DNA of 5,075 nt, taken from JAGTVB01 sp964624765 (GTDB lineage Bacteria > Pseudomonadota > Gammaproteobacteria > HK1). A model generated the notes under the pieces. That model ran no database searches and had not been told where the DNA came from. It saw nothing but the letters and a program-made list of their open reading frames with translations. The stretch lies in the NCBI GenBank assembly GCA_964624765.1, contig CAZUZO010000188.1, positions 1-5,075 on the forward strand. Reading direction: 5' to 3'. Both the position numbers and the translations under genes were made by a program. Positions 1-5,075 of this stretch are shown piece after piece. Within the stretch, counting starts at the first letter, position 1; the number at the start of each line of letters is the position of its first letter.

Positions 1-78
1 ATGGCCGAAAAACACGACAACGCGCAAACGCCGACAGATCAAGTTGGCGCCGACAGGATCGGTCGGCCTGCAACGTAA
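1..78 (+). CDS. Possible 3' end of an upstream gene (partial, unidentified)
   Basis: Frame 1 is open from the first base to a TAA stop at 76-78 and encodes 25 residues, MAEKHDNAQTPTDQVGADRI followed by GRPAT. The window happens to begin at an ATG, but nothing upstream is visible, so this could equally be an internal methionine near the C-terminus of a longer protein. The peptide is hydrophilic, rich in charged and small residues, and would suit a disordered C-terminal tail. I see no domain or family in it. Immediately after the stop the sequence becomes strongly AT-rich, as is common in intergenic DNA, which agrees with a gene ending here. It may also be a chance open frame; I treat it as weakly supported. 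Confidence 0.25.
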   Translation: MAEKHDNAQTPTDQVGADRIGRPAT

Positions 79-187
79 TATTCTGATATATATTAAATTC
101 TCTACCGTACGTCTCGGCTTGAGTCACGATCTGGTCACGCTAATGCCATCGCATTACCTAAACCTACACGTACTCCATTGTTTCTAT
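79..187. other. AT-rich intergenic spacer left of tRNA-Arg(CCT)
   Basis: No gene is visible here. The first part (about 79-102) is almost entirely A and T, in contrast with the GC-rich flanks. A perfect short hairpin, taatgc-catc-gcatta, lies at 141-156; it sits about 30 bases beyond the 3' end of the minus-strand tRNA but is not followed by a T-run on either strand, so it is not a convincing Rho-independent terminator. It could still mark the 3' trailer of the tRNA transcript. Confidence 0.5.
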
Positions 188-264
188 TGGCGCCCCGAAG
201 AGGATTCGAACCTCTGGCCTTCCCCTTAGGAGGGGGACGCTCTATCCTGCTGAGCTATCGGGGC
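188..264 (-). tRNA. tRNA-Arg, anticodon CCT, CCA encoded
   Basis: Read on the minus strand this is a complete 77-nt cloverleaf. The acceptor stem GCCCCGA pairs perfectly with TCGGGGC. The D arm is GCTC/GAGC. The anticodon stem TCCCC/GGGGA holds the loop CTCCTAA, giving anticodon CCT, which reads the arginine codon AGG. A five-base variable loop is followed by the T arm AGAGG-TTCGAAT-CCTCT. The discriminator base is G and the CCA tail is encoded in the DNA at 188-190, as is usual in gammaproteobacteria. All stems are intact, so the gene should be functional. Its 3' end points left, so an element integrated at the 3' half of this tRNA would lie to the left of 188, outside most of this window. 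Confidence 0.97.
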
Positions 265-278
265 GGGTAGCAATTCCG

Positions 279-308
279 ATGATACTGGTGGCCCCCATAC
301 CGGATCAA
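279..308 (-). promoter_or_regulatory. Sigma70-type promoter for tRNA-Arg(CCT)
   Basis: On the minus strand a -35 box TTGATC (303-308, 4 of 6 consensus bases) and a -10 box TATCAT (279-284, 5 of 6) are separated by 18 bases. A start about seven bases beyond the -10 box falls near 272, giving a leader of roughly 8 nt before the tRNA 5' end at 264. The promoter of the other tRNA-Arg gene in the window has the same spacer and leader length, which strengthens both calls. Confidence 0.55.
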
Positions 309-518
309 TGCAACTTCACCCTTACGGTCGATCCTCCCCCTTGGCGCTGCGCCATCGACGAGGGCAATCGCCTTGGGCGGCCAGGTCACGTACCGTTAAG
401 ACCGGGCAATCGAACGATTCGTGACACACAGACCGGCGATGGCGGTGGTGCGGAACGGGTGTCACCGTGGAATGAGCGCGGCGCAGCAGAATGGGCTTCG
501 TTGCCGGTGTGTGACGTG
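309..518. other. Spacer between lon stop and tRNA promoter, no gene
   Basis: This stretch holds no convincing gene; open frames over it are extensions of shadows of lon. Directly after the lon stop the minus strand carries an imperfect long-range inverted repeat: gtgacacacagaccggc at 421-437 against gccggtgtgtgac at 503-515, with a 65-base loop. A compact GC palindrome, tggcgctgcgcca, lies at 342-354. Neither is followed by a T-run, so I cannot point to a standard intrinsic terminator for the hsp20-lon transcript. Confidence 0.45.
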
Positions 519-2861
519 CTAAGCGCCCTCGAGTTCCTCGGCGAGCTGCGGAATAGCGGCAGCCAGCGCTTGTTCGATGCGCTCCACAAAAATGAAGCGC
601 ATGCGGGATCTGACGTGCTCCGGTAGCTTCGTGAGATCCTTCTCATTGTCCGCTGGGAGGATGATGCGCTGGATGCCGGCACGATGCGCCGCGAGCACCT
701 TCTCCTTGATACCGCCGACGGGCAACACCAGCCCACTCAAGGTGATCTCTCCGGTCATCGCCGTGTCGCTACGAGCTGGGCGGTTAGCGTAGAGCGAGGC
801 CAGAGCCGTTACCAATGTGATCCCAGCAGAGGGGCCATCCTTCGGTGTGGCGCCGGCAGGCACATGGATGTGGACACCTGACTTGCGAATCGATTCTTCT
901 TTAATGCCCAGGGACTCGGCCCGGGACCACACATAGCTCTTCGCCGCCTTGGCCGATTCTTGCATGACTTCACCAAGCTGGCCGGTGAGGGTCAGATCCT
1001 TGCCCTCCGGTAGGAGCGCTGACTCCACGTACAGCACGTCACCCCCCGCCTCGGTCCAAGCCAGCCCCACCGCCACCCCCGGCGCGAGCTCCTGGCGAGC
1101 TTTCTCCGCGAAAAAGCGCTCCGGCCCTAGGAGATCGGCGAGATCGTTGCTCGATACGGTCATCGGCTCCGTGTTGCCCTGGGCGATACGGGTTGCCGTC
1201 TTGCGTGCGATCTGGCCGATCAGGCGCTCCAGCTCGCGCACCCCAGCCTCACGCGTATACCGTCGGATGATGCGGGACACGCTGGCATCGGGAAGCGTCA
1301 GCTGTTCAGTGGTGACACCCGCTTCCGAGAGTCGTCGCGGGATGAGGTAACGTTTGGCGATGGAGAGCTTTTCCTCATCGCTGTAACCAGCCAGACGCAA
1401 GACTTCCATGCGGTCCAGTAGCGGCTTGGGAATGGTATCCAAAGAGTTGGCGGTGGTGATGAAAAACACCATGGAAAGATCAAACGGGAGATCCAGGTAA
1501 TTGTCCCGAAATTCAAAATTTTGCGCCGGGTCGAGGATTTCCATTAACGCGGCAGCGGGATCCCCACGAAAGTCGAGCCCAAGCTTATCGACTTCATCGA
1601 GCATCAGTAGCGGATTTTTTACGCCCGCCTGGCGAATGGCGCGGATGATTCGCCCCGGCATCGCACCGACATAGGTGCGACGATGACCGCGCAGCTCCGC
1701 CTCGTCATGCAGCCCGCCGAGGCTCATGCGCTCGAACCGCCGGCCCAGTGCGCGGGCGATGGATTGCCCGACCGAGGTCTTGCCCACACCGGGAGGGCCG
1801 ACAAAGCATAGGATCGGGCCCTTCGCTCGAGGATTGAGTTTCATCACCGCCAGATGTTCGATGATGCGGTCTTTGACCTCTTCGAGATCGAAGTGATCCT
1901 CATCGAGTATCTCGCGGGCGTGACCAAGGTCGAGCGAGTCCTCGGTGGTTTTGTCCCAAGGCAGCTCCAGGATAAGCTCCACATAGCCGCGGGTAATCTG
2001 ATAATCCGGAGCCGAGGATGACATCCGTTCTAAGCGCGAGAGTTCTTTATCGACCTCCTTGGCGACGAGCTCCGGGAGGCGAGCCTCCTCTAAGCGCTTG
2101 CGCAGCTCGGCGACATCGGCTTGCTCCGGACTCTGCTCTCCCAATTCCGACTGGATGGTTCGCAGCTGCTGGCGCAACATGTGCTCGCGCTGCTGGCGAC
2201 TGATCTCGGTCTGGGCCTGACTCGCGATCTGGTTCCGCAACTCCAGCACTTGCACTTCATGGGTGAGATAGCCATGGATCAGCTGTAGAGCTTCCCGTTG
2301 GGTGGAGGCCGAGAGCAGGGCGACTTCTTTCTCCAGGTCCAACATCAACAAGGATCCGAGCAGGTACACCTGGTGCAGGGGCTTCTTAACTTCGGAGAAA
2401 ATCTGATTGATACCCGCCTGGATTTGCGGCTGTACCAGCTCCACCATGCGGTTGGCGAGATCGCTCACCGCACGCTGCAGCGCTTCCACCTCGGTATCGC
2501 TGTCCGTGGGCTCCGGCGGCATGCGTACACGCACGTTGAGGTAGGGCTGCTCAAGCACCACTCCGATACGCTCAATGCGCTGGAATCCCTGTACCAAAAT
2601 GCTCATGCCTTGGTCACTGCGAGCCATCTTCTTGATGATCCCCGCGGTACCCACTGGGTAGAGGTCTTCGGGCTTCGGCTCTTCCACCAGGGCGCTCTTT
2701 TGCGTGAAGATGGCGATGGTCTTGTCTTCGCTCGCCAGCGCCGCCTCGACAGCGGCTAGGGATGCTGGCCTTCCCACTGAGATCGGCATCAACAGGTAAG
2801 GAAACAGCACGCTGTTCTTGATGGGCAGCGCCGGAAGGGTAGTCTCGATAACGTCGCTCAT
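519..2861 (-). CDS. lon: ATP-dependent protease La (LonA type)
   Basis: Encodes a 780-residue LonA protease, a cytoplasmic homo-oligomeric machine that unfolds damaged or regulatory proteins with ATP and cuts them in an internal chamber. Domains in order: N-terminal substrate-recognition domain (about 9-205, beginning LPALPIKNSVLFP), a helical coiled-coil linker (about 205-280), the AAA+ module (about 310-565) and the C-terminal protease domain (about 590-775). Visible motifs are Walker A GPPGVGKT (355-362), Walker B LLMLDEVDK (418-426), sensor-1 region TTAN (469-472), arginine R484, and sensor-2 region YTREAGVRELER (535-546). The Ser-Lys catalytic pair is S678 in PKDGPSAG and K721 in GGIKEK, spaced exactly as in E. 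coli (S679/K722). Length is normal and no key residue is missing. The ATG at 2861 lies 8 bases after the hsp20 stop and lacks a Shine-Dalgarno sequence, suggesting translational coupling. It lacks the usual clpX and hupB neighbours, so it may be a second Lon of this organism. Confidence 0.98.
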   Translation of the reverse strand: MSDVIETTLPALPIKNSVLFPYLLMPISVGRPASLAAVEAALASEDKTIAIFTQKSALVEEPKPEDLYPVGTAGIIKKMARSDQGMSILVQGFQRIERIGVVLEQPYLNVRVRMPPEPTDSDTEVEALQRAVSDLANRMVELVQPQIQAGINQIFSEVKKPLHQVYLLGSLLMLDLEKEVALLSASTQREALQLIHGYLTHEVQVLELRNQIASQAQTEISRQQREHMLRQQLRTIQSELGEQSPEQADVAELRKRLEEARLPELVAKEVDKELSRLERMSSSAPDYQITRGYVELILELPWDKTTEDSLDLGHAREILDEDHFDLEEVKDRIIEHLAVMKLNPRAKGPILCFVGPPGVGKTSVGQSIARALGRRFERMSLGGLHDEAELRGHRRTYVGAMPGRIIRAIRQAGVKNPLLMLDEVDKLGLDFRGDPAAALMEILDPAQNFEFRDNYLDLPFDLSMVFFITTANSLDTIPKPLLDRMEVLRLAGYSDEEKLSIAKRYLIPRRLSEAGVTTEQLTLPDASVSRIIRRYTREAGVRELERLIGQIARKTATRIAQGNTEPMTVSSNDLADLLGPERFFAEKARQELAPGVAVGLAWTEAGGDVLYVESALLPEGKDLTLTGQLGEVMQESAKAAKSYVWSRAESLGIKEESIRKSGVHIHVPAGATPKDGPSAGITLVTALASLYANRPARSDTAMTGEITLSGLVLPVGGIKEKVLAAHRAGIQRIILPADNEKDLTKLPEHVRSRMRFIFVERIEQALAAAIPQLAEELEGA

Positions 2862-2869
2862 AGCCGGCG

Positions 2870-3229
2870 TCAGGATTCGATGGCCAGGTGCACGAGCAGC
2901 ATCCCGTTGTCATACTCGGTGAACATCTGCGCTCCCTCGAGATCACAGGGCAGCTCAATGTTACGCTGAAAGCGGTTGTAGGCGATTTCCATGGAATAAG
3001 CCTGGTGGCCCTCGAGAATCGAACTGTCTCGCCGGAACCCCTGGATGGTCAGCTGACAACCCTTGATGCAGAGCTCGACGTCTTCAATCCGTATGCCGGC
3101 TAAATCAAACTTGACCAACCATCGGCCTGTGCCGCGATAAATGTCCACTAGGGGTTGCCATGGGCAGGTCTGATAAGTCGCGGACTGCGCCAGTAAGGTG
3201 TGCATGAGCTTGGTGCTGGAGGCAGGCAT
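2870..3229 (-). CDS. Small heat shock protein, Hsp20/alpha-crystallin family
   Basis: Encodes 119 residues. Proteins of this family are ATP-independent holdases that bind partly unfolded proteins in the cytoplasm and keep them soluble for refolding or degradation. The alpha-crystallin domain spans about residues 25-117: it opens with WQPLVDIYR, continues with FDLAGIRIEDVEL (matching the family pattern with LAG in place of LPG) and ends with the family signature NGMLLVHL (108-115). The N-terminal arm is short, about 24 residues, and the protein stops right after the domain, so the C-terminal I-x-I/V anchor that builds large oligomers is absent. Four cysteines (22, 54, 58, 95) are unusual for such a small member. 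The ATG at 3229 is supported by GAGAG seven bases upstream. It is the first gene of a two-gene unit with lon, which suggests handing bound substrates to the protease; that link is inferred from context. Confidence 0.93.
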   Translation of the reverse strand: MPASSTKLMHTLLAQSATYQTCPWQPLVDIYRGTGRWLVKFDLAGIRIEDVELCIKGCQLTIQGFRRDSSILEGHQAYSMEIAYNRFQRNIELPCDLEGAQMFTEYDNGMLLVHLAIES

Positions 3230-3236
3230 ACGGTAT

Positions 3237-3241
3237 CTCTC
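3237..3241 (-). promoter_or_regulatory. Ribosome binding site of hsp20
   Basis: The minus strand reads GAGAG followed by a seven-base spacer and the ATG at 3229. This purine-rich match is moderate rather than strong, but its spacing is right and it fixes the start that gives a normal Hsp20 N-terminus. No comparable site precedes lon. Confidence 0.5.
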
Positions 3242-3808
3242 GAGTCCAGGACATAGATTTTTTGGGATTCGTCAGCGTTTCGGCAGCTTGATGGCTTTTG
3301 CCCTTGGGGCAGCTTACCCGGTCCGCACGGGACGCTGTGAAGCCGGCCCTGTCGGCTTGACTCCGGGCGCCTCTGCACACACCCTGGCCGCACAAGGCTT
3401 CGCTACCGAAGGCTTGAAAGCCGACGGTGTGCTCCAGGGCAACAGTGACGAAACGATGAGCATGCCGCTTCCCAGCGCGGATCCGACATCGATTGCGCAT
3501 CGTGGTCGCCTATCATAACCGAAAGCAGGGTGCTGATTCAGCTGGCCGGTTGCGACGCGAGTGAAAACTTGGAATTGTCCGTCTACCAACGTTCAGGAAT
3601 GCCATGGGGTCGGGCCACTCGCGGCAGCACCCAATGCTGAATGGCCGTTCTCGATCGCGGGCATGGTGGCCAGCAGGACGGTGAGAACAGGTTTTCCTGT
3701 GGGTCAAAAACCGTGCTGACTTGATCTTCGCATCTTCTGATGGCTTGATGTAGTGCCGCTAGTTGAGATCAGAGTATTGCCTAATCCCATCTTATTGATT
3801 TTAAACCA

Positions 3809-3857
3809 CTAATAGCAAGATGATTATTAGCGATGTCCGGATCAGAATTAGCCGGAC
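3809..3857. repeat. Two adjacent perfect hairpins in an AT-rich patch
   Basis: Two inverted repeats with six-base perfect arms sit four bases apart: ctaata/tattag with a 10-base loop (3809-3830) and gtccgg/ccggac with an 11-base loop (3835-3857). They lie upstream of the SagB-like gene, within the most AT-rich part of the region. They could be operator-like sites or part of a leader RNA structure, but neither is followed by a T-run. Confidence 0.4.
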
Positions 3858-4057
3858 TATATCAGCCTGCTGTAACCTGATTGGGCACTGTGTGACTGTG
3901 CAAGACGTTAGAAGCCACCCAGAGAGCGCCCCCCGTTGGGTCCCTCACGACTTCGCCCAGCATGAGCTGCGAGTCGAACCAGCGCTTACCCATTGCGATG
4001 TTGCGTCGTTCCCACGGCGGGCCGCGGCCCATGAACGCCCGGACTGCGCAACACCCT

Positions 4058-4062
4058 GGAGG
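4058..4062 (+). promoter_or_regulatory. Ribosome binding site for the long form of the SagB-like protein
   Basis: GGAGG lies six bases before the ATG at 4069. This is a near-ideal Shine-Dalgarno arrangement and is the main support for the longer 275-residue form, which begins with a basic and then hydrophobic leader. Confidence 0.5.
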
Positions 4063-4068
4063 CCATCG

Positions 4069-4896
4069 ATGACGGGGCGCGGCCGATACCGATCAAGACT
4101 TGCGCGCGTGTTGGTCCTCCTCGTTTCAGTGCTCGGCGGTCAACTGTGGCAGCTGGAGGGAAAGGCCATGAGCGAAGGCAGCATCGGTGAACGGTTTCAC
4201 CGCGAAACCGCACTTTCCGGGAAAAGCTCCCTGGGTGAGCTATGGCGCTTCAAACCGCGACAACCACCGCCTGATGAGGCGCACCTCGACACGCAAACTA
4301 TCGATTTGCCGCCACCCGATCAGCAGGGGCTGCCGGTCGAAACCGCCATCAAAAACAGGCGCTCGGTGCGCCATTATAGTCCCAAGCCCCTGCCGCTAGG
4401 CGCGCTATCCCAGTTGCTCTTTGCCGCCCAAGGAACCACCGGCCATATGTACGGTGAACCGCTGCGGGCGGCACCGTCTGCCGGCGCACTCTATCCGTTC
4501 GAGATCTATGTCGTTGCCCATAACGTGGAAGCGCTTGCCCGAGGTCTTTATCACTTCGCTCCGAACACCCATCAACTGGAGTTGATCAGGGCAGGCGATC
4601 TCAGGAGCCTCATCACGCAGGTGGCTCTGCAACAAGCAGTGGTTGGCGAGGCCGATGCGATATTCGTGCTGGCCGCTGTCTTCGACCGGACCCGGCGCAA
4701 ATACGGCGAACGGGGATTCCGTTATGTGTACATCGAAGCCGGGCACATCAGCCAGAACATCTACCTCCAGGCCGTTTCCTTGGGTCTTGGGTCGGTGGCG
4801 GTGGGCGCATTCTTGGACGAGGGACTCAACCGGCTCCTCGGTATCGACGGCCAAAGCCAGGCCGCCATTTACCTGCACGCGGTAGGCACATTGTGA
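4069..4896 (+). CDS. SagB/ThcOx-type FMN-dependent nitroreductase-family oxidoreductase
   Basis: Encodes 275 residues from this start. The family binds FMN and oxidises small molecules or peptides; characterised SagB proteins turn azolines into azoles in ribosomal peptide toxins, but orphan members are mostly uncharacterised. Visible features: RFHRET (42-47), typical of SagB-like N-termini; RRSVRHY (97-103), the flavin phosphate-binding start of the domain; GTTG (122-125); PSAGALYPFE (136-145), the signature flavin-binding loop; and EAGHISQNIYLQA (223-235) followed by GLGSVAVGAF (239-248). The domain is complete. The start is uncertain. The ATG at 4069 has GGAGG and adds MTGRGRYRSRLAR plus the hydrophobic VLVLLVSVLGG, like a Sec signal or anchor, with a possible cut at GKA before residue 34. 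The in-frame ATG at 4168 also has GGAGGG and gives a 242-residue cytoplasmic form. The frame is open back to 3820, but that part does not look coding. No azole-peptide partner genes are nearby, so the substrate is unknown. Confidence 0.88.
   Translation: MTGRGRYRSRLARVLVLLVSVLGGQLWQLEGKAMSEGSIGERFHRETALSGKSSLGELWRFKPRQPPPDEAHLDTQTIDLPPPDQQGLPVETAIKNRRSVRHYSPKPLPLGALSQLLFAAQGTTGHMYGEPLRAAPSAGALYPFEIYVVAHNVEALARGLYHFAPNTHQLELIRAGDLRSLITQVALQQAVVGEADAIFVLAAVFDRTRRKYGERGFRYVYIEAGHISQNIYLQAVSLGLGSVAVGAFLDEGLNRLLGIDGQSQAAIYLHAVGTL
4155..4160 (+). promoter_or_regulatory. Ribosome binding site for the short form of the SagB-like protein
   Basis: GGAGGG lies seven bases before the in-frame ATG at 4168, inside the leader of the long form. 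The protein starting there, MSEGSIGERFHRET, begins like many cytoplasmic SagB-type proteins, so this may be the main or only start. Confidence 0.5.
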
Positions 4897-4976
4897 AGCG
4901 CCTTGATTTGCAACTGATCATGAGTCTGCGCTCCTTGGCGTCACTTCGATCTCGGCCAGGGTAAGGAAGATGCAGC
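4897..4976. other. Spacer between the SagB-like gene and the tRNA promoter
   Basis: No gene is visible and no T-tailed hairpin that would act as an intrinsic terminator for the SagB-like gene. The left arm of an eight-base inverted repeat (ggcgtcac, 4937-4944) lies here; its right arm falls inside the following promoter. Confidence 0.4.
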
Positions 4977-5006
4977 TTGACAGTGTGACGCCACGATTCG
5001 GATAAT
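4977..5006 (+). promoter_or_regulatory. Sigma70 promoter for tRNA-Arg(ACG)
   Basis: A perfect -35 box TTGACA (4977-4982) and a -10 box GATAAT (5001-5006, 5 of 6 consensus bases) are separated by 18 bases. A start near 5013 leaves a leader of about 8 nt before the tRNA at 5021. The GC-rich stretch gacgcgctgcg around and just after the start would suit growth-rate control of stable RNA promoters, which is an inference. Confidence 0.8.
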
Positions 5007-5020
5007 TCTAAAGACGCGCT

Positions 5021-5075
5021 GCGCCCGTAGCTCAGTTGGATAGAGTACCTGGCTACGAACCAGGGGGTCGGGAGT
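5021..5075 (+). tRNA. tRNA-Arg, anticodon ACG (cut by the window end)
   Basis: The first 55 bases of a tRNA gene are present: acceptor strand GCGCCCG, D arm GCTC/GAGT with one G-T pair, anticodon stem CCTGG/CCAGG around the loop CTACGAA, variable loop GGGTC, and the 5' strand of the T stem GGGAG followed by T. The anticodon ACG, with A34 normally changed to inosine, reads the arginine codons CGU, CGC and CGA. The pattern GAGTAC...GGCTACGAACC is very close to gammaproteobacterial tRNA-Arg(ACG). The T loop, 3' acceptor strand and CCA lie beyond the window. Confidence 0.95.

Larger units (their letters stand above)
3230..4068. other. Long stretch without a convincing gene between hsp20 and the SagB-like gene
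   Basis: About 840 bases lie between the divergent hsp20 and SagB-like genes. Open frames here are short, overlap one another on both strands and show no recognisable domain. Minor structures seen: hairpins aagccg-N7-cggctt (3340-3358), acagg-tttt-cctgt (3687-3700), ctaata-N10-tattag (3809-3830) and gtccgg-N11-ccggac (3835-3857). From about 3720 to 3870 the DNA is clearly richer in A and T than its surroundings. The stretch must hold the promoters of both divergent units, but I could not place a good sigma70 or sigma32 promoter for hsp20. Part of the region may be decayed coding or insertion-sequence DNA; the sequence alone does not prove this. Confidence 0.4.

Noticed and set aside
141..156. 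Intrinsic terminator for tRNA-Arg(CCT)
   Set aside because: The hairpin is perfect but AT-rich with six-base arms and is followed by no T-run on the minus strand.
2298..2759. Long plus-strand open frame inside lon, 153 codons
   Set aside because: It lies wholly antisense to the strongly conserved Lon coding sequence and shows no domain; it is a shadow of codon bias in lon.
2872..2880. Nine-base match aggattcga shared by the hsp20 3' end and the T arm of tRNA-Arg(CCT) at 201-209, as a possible attachment site
   Set aside because: The match is only nine bases, does not extend into the acceptor stem, and lies inside an intact gene with no integrase nearby. Chance is enough to explain it.
3241..3420. 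Sigma32 heat shock promoter for hsp20-lon
   Set aside because: I searched the minus strand for a CTTGAAA-like box followed at 13-17 bases by CCCCAT-like bases and found only poor partial matches, so I do not annotate one.
3820..4068. N-terminal extension of the SagB-like frame back to the ATG at 3820
   Set aside because: The residues show no domain or coding character, the family does not carry such an extension, no ribosome site precedes 3820, and two much better starts lie downstream.
3862..4070. Minus-strand open reading with a protein-like stretch (MGKRWFDSQLMLGEVV from 3993)
   Set aside because: It has no good ribosome site, ends after about 43 codons, shows no domain I recognise and overlaps the upstream part of the SagB-like frame. 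It might be a gene fragment but the support is too thin.
4405..4878. Minus-strand open frame of 157 codons opposite the SagB-like gene
   Set aside because: It is fully antisense to conserved flavin-binding motifs and has no recognisable family features.

Overview
This window looks like a piece of a moderately GC-rich gammaproteobacterial chromosome. The evidence is the LonA sequence, which closely resembles the enterobacterial type in length and motif spacing, a tRNA gene with its CCA tail encoded in the DNA, and a tRNA-Arg(ACG) very similar in form to those of gammaproteobacteria. I cannot name the genus. Nothing in the window is plainly phage or plasmid.

Layout, left to right. Positions 1-78 hold a 25-codon open tail that may be the 3' end of a gene lying outside the window. 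After an AT-rich gap comes a complete tRNA-Arg(CCT) on the minus strand (188-264) with its promoter at 279-308. A spacer of about 250 bases with no gene follows. The minus strand then carries a two-gene unit: a small heat shock protein of the Hsp20 family (2870-3229) followed, 8 bases downstream, by an ATP-dependent Lon protease (519-2861). About 840 bases without a convincing gene follow (3230-4068); they contain several small hairpins and an AT-rich patch, and may be decayed mobile or coding DNA. On the plus strand is an FMN-dependent SagB/nitroreductase-type oxidoreductase (4069-4896, or 4168-4896 with the alternative start). The window ends inside a second arginine tRNA gene, tRNA-Arg(ACG), which starts at 5021 behind a strong sigma70-type promoter.

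Functionally, the core is the hsp20-lon pair: a holdase chaperone that binds unfolding proteins and a AAA+ protease that destroys them, arranged so that both come from one transcript. Lon has no visible Shine-Dalgarno sequence and probably depends on ribosomes finishing hsp20. This is not the usual clpX-lon-hupB neighbourhood of gammaproteobacteria, so this Lon may be a second, stress-linked copy. The SagB-like gene is divergent from this pair and has no partners for azole-peptide synthesis in the window, so its substrate is unknown. No clearly new system is present. The points most worth a second look are the two equally good starts of the SagB-like gene, one of which adds a signal-peptide-like leader, and the uncoupled ribosome-binding arrangement of hsp20-lon.
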